Shown here: positions 23,198-33,548 of the stretch, piece by piece
Position numbering within the stretch: the first letter of the stretch is position 1
Layout of the letters: each line of letters begins with the position of its first letter
Assembly: GCF_032884065.1 (NCBI RefSeq)
Contig: NC_088867.1
Span: 48,915,317-48,979,316, forward strand
Source: Artemia franciscana
Taxonomy: Eukaryota; Arthropoda; Branchiopoda; Anostraca; Artemiidae
DNA length: 64,000 nucleotides
Direction: 5' to 3'
The notes under the pieces: model-generated
Database searches by the model: none
Told to the model about the DNA's origin: nothing
Seen by the model: only the letters and a program-made list of their open reading frames with translations
Translations under genes and position numbers: made by a program

Positions 23198-23292
23198 ATC
23201 TCATTAAAATTTCAGGCCGTGAAAACACCTCAATAAAAGTTTCAGAACCAAGGGAATCGCAACTGGAAATAAATCTTGTAAGGGATTCTTCA

Positions 23293-23323
<31 letters not shown>

Positions 23324-23336
23324 CAACAAATCGATC
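23198..23336 (+). other. Exon-like segment with poly(T), copy 1
   Basis: A 72-base block starting 'gatctcattaaaatttcag' looks like an acceptor followed by a frame, RENTSIKVSEPRESQLEINL, and then a possible donor 'ctt|gtaagg' at about 23,277. A T-run and 'acaacaaat' follow. The block recurs at 23,556. It could be a small host exon or a fragment of an unknown repeat; the peptide is not recognised. Confidence 0.3.
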
Positions 23337-23555
23337 ATGTTGTGATCAATTTTTACCATTCTGAAAATCCATTATTTTCTGCCACTGCTTTCTTTTGTTT
23401 AAAGCCATTCCTTTCGAAAGTATAGAAAAAATATGGTACTTGTCAGTTATCGCGACAGCATGTGCAGCACAGTAATTGTTTTAAGAATCTGAGCTCTCTG
23501 CTTATCTCTTCTAATAGCGATCCTTTAGAATATATTATTCAATAGATAAAATGGA

Positions 23556-23626
23556 AGATCTCATTAAAATTTCAGGCCGTGAAGACACCTCAATAAAAGT
23601 TTCAGAACCAAGGGAATCGCAACTGG

Positions 23627-23682
<56 letters not shown>

Positions 23683-23690
23683 CAAATTGG
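23556..23690 (+). other. Exon-like segment with poly(T), copy 2
   Basis: This repeats 23,198 with one base change in the first ~72 bases (N to D in the putative peptide). A T-run of about 48 bases replaces the putative donor, again followed by 'acaacaaat'. The copies lie about 358 bases apart. The T-run could be the poly(A) tail of a retro-inserted sequence in the opposite orientation, or a slippage expansion. Confidence 0.4.
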
Positions 23691-23891
23691 AACTATATTA
23701 GCTAATATACTAGCTCAAAATGCATCAATGTAAACAAACAAGCTATTAAAGCAAAATATAACACACCCAAAAAATTCCGCGCCGGTTGTCAGAAGACCTT
23801 TATGCGACACTGGTCGAAAAATCTATATTAAAAATTATGAAAAATAATAAGAAATGTAAAAACTTGTCAACCCTCCGACATTTTTTTTTAC

Positions 23892-24058
23892 CTTGGAAAA
23901 ACGTAATAGAAAATCCTTTCTGGAGGACGGTGTATTTTCCTAATTTTCGAGCTTCGAATTGGTCTTTAAGCACAGATTTGATGGTGTCAGTATTGCAAAA
24001 TTCAACCGGTCCAATGTCGCCAGTAACCAGAATTTGCAATTTATCTTCAGGCACTTCA
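23892..24058 (-). CDS. Candidate internal exon, minus-strand host gene
   Basis: A 167-base open segment on the minus strand is bounded by a good acceptor ('catatttttccag', AG at 24,059-24,060) and a good donor (CAAG|GTAAAA, GT at 23,890-23,891). The frame that is open throughout reads EVPEDKLQILVTGDIGPVEF, then CNTDTIKSVLKDQFEARKLG, then KYTVLQKGFSITFFQ. It is probably extracellular or soluble, with one cysteine and no membrane segment. It lies 3.4 kb downstream of the Ig exon on the same strand, but the splice phases do not match directly, so another exon would have to lie between them or this belongs to another gene. The domain is not recognised. Confidence 0.4.
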
Positions 24059-24261
24059 CTGGAAAAATATGACTTGAAGTGAAAAAAGGATATGGCTATC
24101 ACGATGAAAACCATTAAAACTCTTTATAGTCAATTAATGTCTTAATTAAACTTTATTTTAATTTGTAGAGGACAAATTATGAGGACCGATGTGGGTAACA
24201 TCGGCCCTGAAGGAATGCATATTACAACTGCTCCCATGCACATCATGTTTTAAGCCGAATC

Positions 24262-25084
24262 ATGAAAGATCCCGTAAAAACTAAAATGTCTTTATACTGT
24301 CTTACTGTTGATATTTCTAGAGCTTTCGACAATATTGTGCACTCCCAGGCTCTATTTTCCCTTGCGTCTTCAGATGTTAATCCTTCCGTACTAAGTTTAT
24401 TGTCTTCTTGGTATTCAAAGTCTAAAATTCAAGTTACCTGGAATGGCCGAATATCTGACCCGGTAAAAATTATTAAGGGAGTTCGGCAAGGTGCCGTATT
24501 GTCTCCTAGTATATTTAAATGCGTACTTGCATCGTGCCTGCGTCCCCTTAGAAGTTCTGTTTTTTACGGTAATATTGGTTTGTCTTCTATTGCATGTGCC
24601 GATGGCATTCTTCTTGTTGCCCGGACTCGCCGTGGATTGCTTTCTAATTTTAGTATATTAACCAATGAACTATTTAAGATTGGACTGTCAGTTAATGCGT
24701 CTAAATGCGAGTTTATTTGTTTTAATAGCCCTTATGCGGTCGCTCCATTTGTTGCTGGGACTGCAGTTCTGCCATGTTCTTCTTTAGTTCGTTGGCTTGG
24801 TCTGTGTTTCGGCCCAACACTTTCCACTACCTGTTCATCCCTAGTGAATCATGCCGTGAAAAACCTACGGCTTCGCTTACGGAAAAATATCCCCAAACAA
24901 AAGCTGTTACAACCGCAACGGTTTGTGCATGATTTATAACGCTTATTACGCTCCTGTTCTTTTGTTTTTATCAGGCATGGCTCATCTGTTTCGTAAGAAA
25001 GATCGACGTACTCTACGTACGGCTTATTTCAGATATTGCAAATTCCTCCTCCGGCTTCCTAGATGGCACCGAAACAAAAAAAAA
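24262..25084 (+). mobile_element. LINE reverse-transcriptase fragment
   Basis: This is a piece of a non-LTR retrotransposon ORF2 covering RT palm, thumb and part of the tail. LTVDISRAFDNIVH (motif A), GVRQGAVLSPSIF (motif B) and ACADGILLVA (motif C) are visible in 24,262-24,939. Motif C should read xADD, so the second catalytic aspartate is replaced by glycine. The frame then shifts by one near 24,935 and goes on with YNAYYAPVLLFLSGMAHLF and FRYCKFLLRLPRWHRNKK. It ends abruptly at 25,084, where a Helitron-like terminus begins. The endonuclease part is absent. It lies in the intron or flank of the minus-strand adhesion-type gene. Confidence 0.88.
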
Positions 25085-25200
25085 CTAGACCTACGTTGCC
25101 TGGGCAACGTGAAGTGTTGCGGCAACCTTTGTCCGGCTTTGCCGATTAAAGTGTTGCGAGAGCAACACTTTGGTTTTGTTTCTTCGCTATCGGTTAAATG
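25085..25200 (-). mobile_element. Helitron-like 3' terminus
   Basis: On the minus strand the sequence ends with a perfect hairpin (stem of eight, ACGTTGCC/GGCAACGT, 25,093-25,110), four bases, CTAG (25,085-25,088) and a host T. That is the standard Helitron 3' end: hairpin, CTRR, then T. Three more hairpins stand upstream, including a ten-base-pair one at 25,148-25,171 ('aaagtgttgc' and its complement around 'gaga'). The terminus sits exactly where the LINE RT frame stops. I could not place the 5' end, so the size of the element is unknown. Confidence 0.5.
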
Positions 25201-25336
25201 CTGAAGTTGTCAAAACTATCAAAGCTTTCAAAACGGCATATTCAAAGAAGAACACAATCAGTAATCACATGATCAAATTCTTCAGCGTTGAAAAAACAAC
25301 AGCAAAAGAATATCGGAAAAAGGGACTAAATTGAGT

Positions 25337-26168
25337 TTGCAGCCAGTTGAACATTATCTTTTTCAATCGTAGACATCGTAACGGATGAAAACTAGGAACA
25401 ATATCTTGTATAATCTAGTTGGTATTAATTATAAAACTATCCGGAGCTTTTCAGGATCAAAATACCATAGATGACATTCTATCAATTATTACGAAACTAC
25501 CTCATTGTTTTGTATTATCGTTTTTACCCGTTGCGTAACATCTTAATTCTAGGTTACAGTGATTGATAGACAATCGATATGAACTTTCTTACCGACAGAT
25601 TTACAGGGATCGAATACAATGTGCACCAATTTTGACAAATTTCTAGCCTAAAGTGAACCGATTTTTACTTACAAGTCCCTCTCCCGAGATAGACATCAGG
25701 TTCAACCGGAAACAAATAATGGGTACACCAACAAGCAAAAGTTGCAAACTCCTCATCTCTGAAAATGATTGTAACCTAACAGCCGATTATTACTTACTAG
25801 ACCCCTAAATGTCACTTTGCAGCCGGTTGAACTTTATCCTTTTCAATCGTAGACATCGTGACGGATGGAAACTTGGAACATTATCTTATGTAATCTAGTT
25901 GGTATTATAAAGCTATCTGTAACTTTTCAGGATCAAAATACCATCAGGGACCCATAAATTTCCTGTAATGACTCGCCATCCAGGATCGCTTATTATTGGA
26001 TGGCGAGTCATTACAGGAAATTTATGGGTCCCTGATTCCATAGATGTGTACCAATTTGCACAAATTTGTAGCCCCTCGTGAGCCTCCTCTAGCAACCGAT
26101 TCTTACTTACAAGTCCCTCTCCCGGGATATACATCCAAGTTCACCGGAAACAAATAATGGGTACATTT
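25337..26168 (+). repeat. Pair of diverged direct repeats
   Basis: Block 1 (25,337-25,735) and block 2 (25,816-26,168) share a first part ('caatcgtagacatcgt...', 'atctagttggtatta', 'aggatcaaaataccat') and a last part ('acttacaagtccctctccc', 'gaaacaaataatgggtac'). Block 2 lacks the middle of block 1 and has a hairpin inserted instead. Confidence 0.75.
25943..26036. repeat. Perfect 40-bp inverted repeat, 14-base loop
   Basis: The arms at 25,943-25,982 and 25,997-26,036 are exact reverse complements over 40 bases, around 'ggatcgcttattat'. The hairpin lies exactly between 'aataccat' and 'agatg', which are adjacent in the sister block at 25,337. It is therefore an insertion into block 2. Confidence 0.95.
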
Positions 26169-26169
26169 T

Positions 26170-26765
26170 TTGCTCCTTCCTTCAGATTGACCTGGAAGAA
26201 CAATTGGGGTCGCGAGCTAAATGAAATTGAAAAATCCCTAGGTTTGTGATAGTGTATATCCATGCCCCTATAGAATCTTCAAAAATTTTGAAACTAAAAC
26301 TATACTGGGTATTTTTTTCTTTTTTTACAAAGACATTAACGAGAAAATAATTGTGCTCCGTTGAAAGGAACAACGTTACATTATGTGTTTTAGATGCAAG
26401 TCGAATCAGTCAGCTAAGCTACAAAGGAAAATAGAGGAAAAGCAATGACTAAAGAGATGGCAGCTGCACGTGCAGTAGTCAGAAAAAAATGACAAAAATT
26501 AGAATAATTTGTCTCCTTCTCTGTAAATGAAACGATTTACCTATACTTTTTTCATTAAAAAAAAAAACAAAAAAAAACATATATATGAGATACAATGCAC
26601 ATTGGAAAAGAAGAGGAGATGGGAAAGGGAGAAACAAAAGACCAAGAGAGATATAGAGCACTTTCAATAAAAATTACTCTATTGGATATCGTCAAAACTC
26701 TGCTCTTACTCAGGAGAATATAATTCCAGATTTTAAAAGAAAATCTTCATATCAAGAAAGTAAAA
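26170..26765. other. No recognisable gene
   Basis: A 12-base palindrome, ctgcacgtgcag, lies near 26,464. Otherwise this is plain intron-like sequence. Confidence 0.4.
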
Positions 26766-26767
26766 AA

Positions 26768-27011
<244 letters not shown>

Positions 27012-27432
27012 TTCCCCCTTTTTCCTCCATCATGGGACAGAAAAGGGAGTAAGGGAGAGAGGTGCAGGAGGTTAAGAGAGAGGAAGAACAGAAGGATAGG
27101 AGTAAGAAAGGTTAGGCGGGAGAGGGGCAAGAAGGGTACATCTAGATTATAACAGAAGGGATTATAGAAAACCTTTTCGGTGGATATTACTTTCTTCGAT
27201 TTTTTTTTACAACCTTTGTTCTATATCGGATCAGATTACTCATTTATGGCATTAATAGGCAAGAAAAAAGAGCAGCATCATGGTAATTGTAAAATTTTGG
27301 TCGTTCAAAGTGGGCATTAAATATTAAATTTTTTACTATCTCAGTAATTTTTTTTTTATTTCTCACAAATATTTGGTAGTGTAATCACAACTTTTATAGA
27401 AAGAATAAAGTTATTCGGAAATCAATGCTTAC

Positions 27433-27573
27433 TTTCAAAGAAATTCGTTTTTTCACTAAAATCTGCTGTGAGCTCAACTTTTGCTCGGCAGGTGAAAATA
27501 CCCGCGTCTTCTCTGGACACGTTGCGAATGAGGAGTCCATTCCCTTGGGGGAGATACTGGTTTTGATATGTTT
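27433..27573 (-). CDS. Ig-domain exon of Fasciclin II/NCAM-like adhesion protein
   Basis: A 141-base exon on the minus strand has an acceptor 'ttctcttttgcag' (AG at 27,574-27,575) and a donor GAAA|GTAAGC (GT at 27,431-27,432), phase 1 at both ends. In the frame set by this phase it reads TYQNQYLPQGN, then GLLIRNVSREDAGIFTCRA, then KVELTADFSEKTNFFE. L.I.NV...DAG.FTC is the F-strand signature of an immunoglobulin domain. The exon corresponds to the end of Ig domain 2 of Fasciclin II and NCAM, homophilic cell-adhesion molecules of axons and epithelia. The cysteine is the second of the Ig disulphide; its partner would be in the preceding exon, which I did not find. The Ig fold is firm, while the Fas2 assignment rests on my memory of the family. 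Confidence 0.72.
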
Positions 27574-27752
27574 CTGCAAAAGAGAATAATTTCATAAATC
27601 TATATCGATCGAACAGATATCTAGCCGAAAGCAGTTAACTCAATGATAATTTTTTTTTCTTGCTTGACTTTATCCCTATTGTTCAATAAAGCTTATACAC
27701 TGTAAAATATATATTATGTAACATATATAATATTACATGTATACATATTTTG

Positions 27753-27756
<4 letters not shown>

Positions 27757-27827
<71 letters not shown>

Positions 27828-27838
27828 ATATTATATAA
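27757..27838. repeat. (TA)n microsatellite
   Basis: A TA run of about 80 bases with two small interruptions near 27,816 and 27,832. Confidence 0.95.
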
Positions 27839-28711
27839 TAAAACATATTACACACAAATGGAAGTAGATGAGACGAATGGAGTCTCACACCAAATATCGG
27901 CCTGAAGGAAAACCTCTTTGAGGAAAATTTTTTAAACTGTGGCCTAAAAATTTTGGTTTCAAAATGTTTTAAATCCTGTCCCAAAAAAAATCGTCCGATA
28001 CCTCAGATAAAAGTAGAAGATGTATGCTTTCAATTTTTTATCGAACAACTTAGATATAAGATTTTAATTTCACTTTTAAGATTTCAATTTAAAAAACACC
28101 TAGTTGGTGGGGCGCTTCGCGCCACCCCCCCCCCAAGCTTCCCCGCGCGCGTAAGTCGTTACGCGCCATTGTAGTTGTGTCCCTGTGTCCCACCTGTGAA
28201 TATAGATAGATTTATATATGTGTTTCAAACCACGTAAAAATTGCGAATATACAACATTCTTGGCTTTCCCATTGTCTGTCCATATACAAAGCCGTATGTA
28301 CTAATAATGACGTCATATGCAAACGCTCTTATTTACAAACAAACAAACATGCATACACACAACTCGTTTTTATATAGATAGATAGATACAATACAAATTA
28401 ACTACGTAAAACTTGTGAATATACAACAGTCTTCGCTGTCCCATTGTCTGTGCGTATAAATAGATTGTCAGGTTTACCCGACCCTCAAAGATGCAACATA
28501 CAATTGTACATTGGTAAAGCAATCTGTATTAAGATCTATACCGCATTTTTCTAGTGATTGCCCTTGAGCTTTGTTGATGGTGGTTGCAAATGCTAATCGA
28601 ATTGGGAATTGCAATCTTTTAAATTGAAAAAAGCAGATCCGTTGGAATCATGGGAATGCGAGGAATAAGAACAGCCCTCACCCTCATAAGGCCCTGTCAA
28701 GATTGTGGCCT

Positions 28712-28966
28712 CTATTTGGTTTTCCATTGTTTTTTTTTTACGGCAAGTCGCGTGCCATTGCAAAGCTTTGGTGGGTTGATATTTCTTAAAAGTATTATTG
28801 GTACGCCTATTTTTAGTTGTAGCACGTGTGGTGGAAACCCTGAAGGATCTATGGAATTTAAAAATTCAGATGGATAATTAACCGCTTCATTTGGTTCCAA
28901 AATACAAATTAACTGCGTAAAACTTGCGAATATACAACATTCTTCGCTGTCCAATTGTCGCTGCAT
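28712..28966 (-). pseudogene. Helitron helicase segment, duplicated copy
   Basis: A minus-strand frame of 84 residues containing LEPNEAVNYPSEFLNS, SGFPPHVLQLKIGVPIILLR and NINPPKLCNGTRLAVKK. This is the region between helicase motifs IV and V in Helitron PIF1-like proteins ('G.P.H.L.LK.G.PI.LLRN.....LCNGTRL'). It belongs to the tandem duplicate and is not joined to the main frame. Confidence 0.8.
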
Positions 28967-29235
28967 ATAAATAGATTGTCAGGTTTACCGACCCTCGAAC
29001 ATGCAACGTACAATTGTCCATGGGAAAAACAATCAGTATTAAGATCTATACCACATTTTTCTAATGATTGACCTTGAGCTTTGTTAATGGTGATTGCAAA
29101 TGCTAATCGAATTGGGAATTGCAATCTTTTAAATTGAAAAGGCAGATCCGTTGGAATCATGGGAATGCGAGGAATAAGAACAGCCTCACCCTCAAAAGGC
29201 CCTGTCAAGATTGTGGCCTCTATTAGGTTTTCCAT
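28909..29235 (-). pseudogene. Helitron helicase C-terminus
   Basis: A frame of 108 residues with [30 protein letters not shown] and [15 protein letters not shown], followed by LYVACSRVGKPDNLF. These are motifs V and VI of PIF1/RecD-type helicases: 'F.INKAQGQ(S/T)' and 'YVA.SR'. In the intact protein this is the end of the helicase that unwinds DNA ahead of rolling-circle transfer. It is separated from the preceding part by a frame change caused by the 44-base loss. Confidence 0.88.
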
Positions 29236-29530
29236 TGTTTTTTTTACGGCAAGTCGAGTGCCATACGCCTATTTTTAGTTGTAGCACGTGTGGTGGAAAC
29301 CCTGAAAGATCTATGGAATTTAAAAATTCAGATGGATAATTAACCGCTTCATTTGGTTCCAAAACTTTGTCGACTGACTTGTAAAGGACTGCCTGGTCTC
29401 GAATCTTGGTCAAAACAATATTGTTGATTTCGTGGACGTCTATATTTTTGGGTGCGAGAATCGCTCTTTCACTTAGCCATTTATTATTTTTATAATTTTT
29501 TAGAATATTCGGAAATACTTTTTCAATCAA
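29192..29530 (-). pseudogene. Helitron helicase, middle part
   Basis: A frame of 112 residues: WLSERAILAPKNIDVHEINN (motif IV region), VLYKSVDKVLEPNEAVNYP and GFPPHVLQLKIGV, after which it leaves the family sequence because of the 44-base loss. It follows the main PIF1 frame after a stop near 29,537. The order and spacing match a single ancestral helicase. Confidence 0.82.
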
Positions 29531-29536
29531 TTCATT

Positions 29537-30736
29537 TTAGGACGTCACTAAATTACAGAAATCAGCAGGTAGTTGTAGACGTCCTGAAATTGAGTCTACT
29601 GGGAGCTTTCCGTTTCCCATTGCCAGCAATTGATCTGAAAATGTTTGACCAGAGTCATCGTTTTGCAATCGGACACGCATATTTGTAGTTAATTTTAATG
29701 TTTTTACGTGTGCCCATAAATTAGAATTTTTCAGGCAAGCATTCATTTCGTCTGCAGGAGTTGATCTAGGTATTATAGGTAATGTTTGCCTGAGATCTCC
29801 CGCAAGCAATATTAATGTGCTGCCAAAGGGTTTCGACTTCCCTCGCAAATCTTTCAAGCATTGATCCAGAGCCTCGAGCGATTTTTTGTGTGCCATTGTG
29901 CACTCATCCCAAATAATAAGTTTGCATTGCTGCAATACTTTACCCATCCCAGATGATTTGGAAATATTGCACGTGGGAGTTTCTGTAGAATGCAAGTTCA
30001 GAGGCAATTTCAAAGCGGAATGAGCAGTTCTTCCACCAGGCAGCAATGTTGCGGCTATTCCGGACGACGCAATTGCCAAGGCTATATCATTTTTTGATCG
30101 AATTGATGCCAGAATCAGTTTTATCACAAACGTTTTACCAGTACCTCCTGGCGCATCCAAAAAGAAAATTTCTCCAACGTTGTTATCGACACAATGCATT
30201 ATCGTATCATAAATGTCTTTTTGTTCCGACGTTAACTTGGAAATGTTATTTTGTACATACGACAATAGATCACTCGTACTGTAACTTTGTTCACGATCCA
30301 ATTCTACACATGTCGAAACAGCAGCGATACGGTTAGGTGAAGGCATTCCCAAATCCTGAAGAGGTTTGTTTGCCATACGTATGCACAAATCTTCTATAAC
30401 AACTAAAGTGTAGTTATAAATTTCTGATGTAAAATCAAAAGTCATATCTGACGTCTCTAACTGTTTTCGATGGAGTATATCTTCGGACATTTTTGACTTA
30501 TATTTTTCCCATAACTCTGTAGGAGCTGATGGAGAGCAAGTTGTTAAAATGATGCCAAACAATGCACGAATTTGACTTGGGGTTGACGTTTCGCACGCGT
30601 CATTGATGCAGTTATCCCAGTGTTGGTCATTCTCCAATAAATTCAGAGCTTGGCATGCACTACGGTAAGTGTCATGTATAGTACCATTTACAGTCCTCAA
30701 ATACTCAAAGGATGTCGGACCGGGTACATTCACCAA
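29537..30736 (-). pseudogene. Helitron PIF1-like helicase, N-terminal and core
   Basis: A frame of 399 residues, the largest remaining helicase piece. Walker A is APGGTGKT (residues 195-202), Walker B is IIWDECTMAHK (D277 and E278), and motif III is LLAGDLRQTLPI (about 311-321). ATASSG-type motif Ia appears as AIASSGIAAT (221-230). The first ~160 residues are the linker between Rep and helicase, with EQKDIYDTIM as the Q-motif region. All key ATPase residues visible here are present. The protein would drive strand unwinding during rolling-circle transposition. A frame break separates it from the Rep part upstream and a stop from the C-terminus downstream. Confidence 0.95.
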
Positions 30737-30897
30737 AAGCAGGCATAGAAAGAAGCATTCATGTTGATTGGGGTGAACGGTGTAGTCTTCCTATCGTGGT
30801 ATCTTTGAAGATGGTAGGTTGGCCGTCGACTGACTTACCCTGTTTTCGACGTTCAAATACTTTATTTTTAGTATTCCACGTGTAATACGAAGGCACT

Positions 30898-32223
30898 TCA
30901 GTATACAGCAGTTTTTTTTGCAAAAGAATCATTTTTGCAAAGCGAAAAAAAAGCTGTTAATGTTGTATCCGGTGGATTCAGGACTCTTTGTTGCACGTTG
31001 GTTTCCGTGAAAAAAACACGTTGACCATTCTGTAAATGTACCGCTAAGTGAACAACAGCTGGACTACGTTCATGTATCGGAAATGAAAGAATTCGCCAAA
31101 CAGCTTCATTACTGCTTATGTATCTTCCAGCCTGATATTGTACGATTTCATTGAAATCTTTGATTTCGGGCTGCAAGCCAAAAACTGCCATGTCACTGCC
31201 TTTGTTGACGTATTTACATATGTATTTGATTGCCTTTACGGAGTTACAGTATTCAACGTTTATGTGTGCATTAAATGTTTTTGATAATAATGGGGAATAT
31301 GGAACAACCCACTGGTTATCTACTTCGATGGTGGTACCGTTACGCTTCTTTATTATTGCTGTTTTACCGCCATCTTTAGTAGATCTTCTTCTATATTGTG
31401 GGTAACCATCATTGCCAGTAATTGTGTTTGATACTAAAAGTCGAGGATATTGCTTCGTGCACCTTCCTTTGGCCATGCATGGTGAATTTTCGTTCAGTGC
31501 ACTGCAAGGTCCATGTATCATATTTTTTACAATAATATCATGTAACCCCTTATCGACATTTTTATCAGGTATTTCAGCGGAAATCACATCATCAATTTCG
31601 TTCGAAGTAATTTTTTTATGTAGCCAGATTAGTATATGTGCGTGTGGCAAACCTCGTTTTTGCCATTCCACTGAGTACATCCAGCATCGCACTGACCCAA
31701 ACACTTCAAGTTTTACTATGTAGTTTATCAGTGATTTCAACTTTTGCCGGAAGACACGGGCCGTAATGTCATGCCTATGAACCGCCGATTGTCCTTGAAG
31801 TAAAAGCTGCAGTATCTCGTCCCAAGATTGATTACATGTAAATGTAATAAATAAATCTGGACGACCATAGAGACGAACATACGCAATAGCATCTTGAGCA
31901 TATTCATGCATATGACGGGGACTGCCATCATATGACAAAGGTAAAATTGTAAATCTTCCAACGTTTGTGGTATTACCGTCATTTATAACTGCATCTCGCA
32001 AATGAATGTATTGTTCAGAGCGGAGCTTGGTCTGATTCAGGCGGATATATAGCAAACGTTCTGATTCAATTTTAGCATACATATCAACGACGAATTGGTG
32101 AAACAATTCACGGCATTTTAAAATATAATTTTCTTCATCCTGCCGAATCATTAGTCTATAGGAATAATAATGCATTGCACTGCATTTCTTATTCATTTCT
32201 TTGTTAGTGGCTGGATTCATCAA
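30898..32223 (-). pseudogene. Helitron Rep (HUH) domain
   Basis: A frame of 441 residues holding the Helitron-like N domain and the HUH nuclease. The first part (YYSYRLMIR, CRELFHQFVVDMYAKIESERL, PLSYDGSPRHMHEYAQDA) is typical of animal Helitrons. GRPDLFITFTCNQSWDEI follows. The metal-binding pair is in GLPHAHILIWL (H194 and H196), and the two catalytic tyrosines are in YICKYVNKGSD (Y334 and Y338). In this family Y338 and Y334 cut and join the transposon ends. The catalytic residues look intact. Upstream coding sequence to 32,425 continues in frame across isolated stops ('HVRRYNAPTINEVAIVMVGD'). Downstream the frame ends at 30,898 before the helicase. Confidence 0.96.
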
Positions 32224-32424
32224 TTTAATATTAAAGTGATAGCCGTTGGCTCCATCCCAAAAAATGATAGGATATTGTAGGGCATCGTAGCATCAATGAG
32301 TTTCAGCAATTCTTAACAACTGAGCGTTTCGCTTATGAAGAATAATATCTCGAGGTAAAAACTGATCACCGACCATAACGATTGCCACTTCGTTGATAGT
32401 TGGAGCATTGTATCTACGCACATG

Positions 32425-32757
32425 TTAGCCAGAAGGCGTTTTGTCAGCGGAAATAACAATTTTATGCGTATCAGTAGGCATCAAATCGATGGCTGTTTTG
32501 AACAGACGCACTAAATTATTATTTTCGTGGAAAAGATGTTGCAAATGGGAAACAATAGTCCTTTCAACGTTGGGAGAAATTTCACAACGTGCATTCAATT
32601 CAGAATTTCTATCACTGATGAAGTACAATTGTAAAAATTTATGGTTCTCGCCTGAGAATGGTAGAAGGGACCCTGCTCTATGATAAATTTGCCCTTTTAC
32701 TTTGAAAGTAGACATAAATTGATCTGGATTTTCGATTTGGGCTTCAAACGACGTCAT
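32425..32757 (-). pseudogene. Helitron protein, region before Rep
   Basis: A frame of 110 residues: MTSFEAQIENPDQFMSTF, KVKGQIYHRAGSLLPFSGE, FLQLYFISDRNSELNARCEI and DLMPTDTHKIVISADKTPSG. This stretch precedes the Rep domain in animal Helitron proteins ('F.VQGQ.YH..GSLLP' and 'QIYF..D'). It is offset by one frame from the preceding frame and closed by a stop before HVRRYNAP. Confidence 0.9.
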
Positions 32758-33548
32758 TTGGAAACATGAGTTTTATTTTCTGATTTCTGACAAAAAAAAC
32801 GCTTAGATTCTGACGTAGTTCCAGTAAGTAAAGTCTTCAATGGCTCTGGTGGTGCAGCCAATAGAGGAAGTTTAACTTTTCCATTGAATTTCAAGGCCTT
32901 GCAATAGGGACAAATTTTAGACATTGTCCCAATTTGAACACATCTACTCAAGCTATAATCATCGACTGGGTTGTACCTGAATGCCCGGCGATAACTTTCA
33001 GGTTGCTCTGATTCCTCGGCACGCTTTCTTTTCTTACTTTTTCTATCAGCAGCAAGCCTGATTTCTTGCTGTTCTTGTGATTCCTCAGCATGCTTTCTTT
33101 TCTTACTTTCTCTATCAGCAGCAAGCCTGATTTCTTGCTGTTCTTGTAATTCCTCGGCAAGCCTTCTTTTTTCACTTTCTCTTTTAGCAGCAAGTCTGCT
33201 TCCGCGTTGCTCTGGTAGTTCCTCGGCACGCTTTCTGTTCTTTCTTTCTCTATCAGCCTCAAGCCTGTTTCCTTGCTGTTCTTTTGATTCCTCGGCACGC
33301 TTTCTGTTCTTTCTTTCTCTATCAGCCTCAAGCCTGTTTCCTTGCTGTTCTTTTGATTCCTCGGCACGCCTTCTTTTTTCACTTTCTCTTTTAGCAGCAA
33401 GTCTGCTTTCGCGTTGCTCTGGTAGTTCCTCGGCACGCTTTCTTTTCTGACTTTCTCTATCAGCAGCAAGTTTTTTGGCATAGACTCTTTGAGCATCTTC
33501 ATCGGCTTTTGCCATTGTAAGTTCATCAGTCATTGTAAACTTAAACAT
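32754..33548 (-). pseudogene. Helitron protein N-terminus with 23-residue repeats
   Basis: A frame of 264 residues. Residues ~30-175 consist of about six tandem units of 23 residues (69 bases) of the type RAEE..EQ...RL.A.RE..KR, giving a long, very charged helix. A CPYCKALKF pair of cysteines and then KVKLPLLAAPPEPL, TLLTGTTSESKRF follow, the conserved lead-in to Helitron Rep proteins. The 'RESAEQRQARL'-like repeats are common at the N-terminus of Helitron and some PIF1-related proteins. The alternative frame (32,948-33,526) is open only because the repeat is. Confidence 0.9.

Larger units (their letters stand above)
28389..29360 (-). repeat. Tandem duplication in Helitron helicase end
   Basis: About 512 bases at 28,389-28,901 are repeated at 28,902-29,360. 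Both copies encode the C-terminal helicase part. The copy at higher coordinates lacks 44 bases present in the other (28,755-28,799, 'gcaaagctttggtgggttg...'), which changes the frame in that copy. The lower copy keeps those bases. Confidence 0.88.

Noticed and set aside
32948-33526. A 192-residue frame overlapping the Helitron N-terminus
   Set aside because: It is an alternative reading of the 69-base repeat; the other frame leads into the conserved Helitron sequence.
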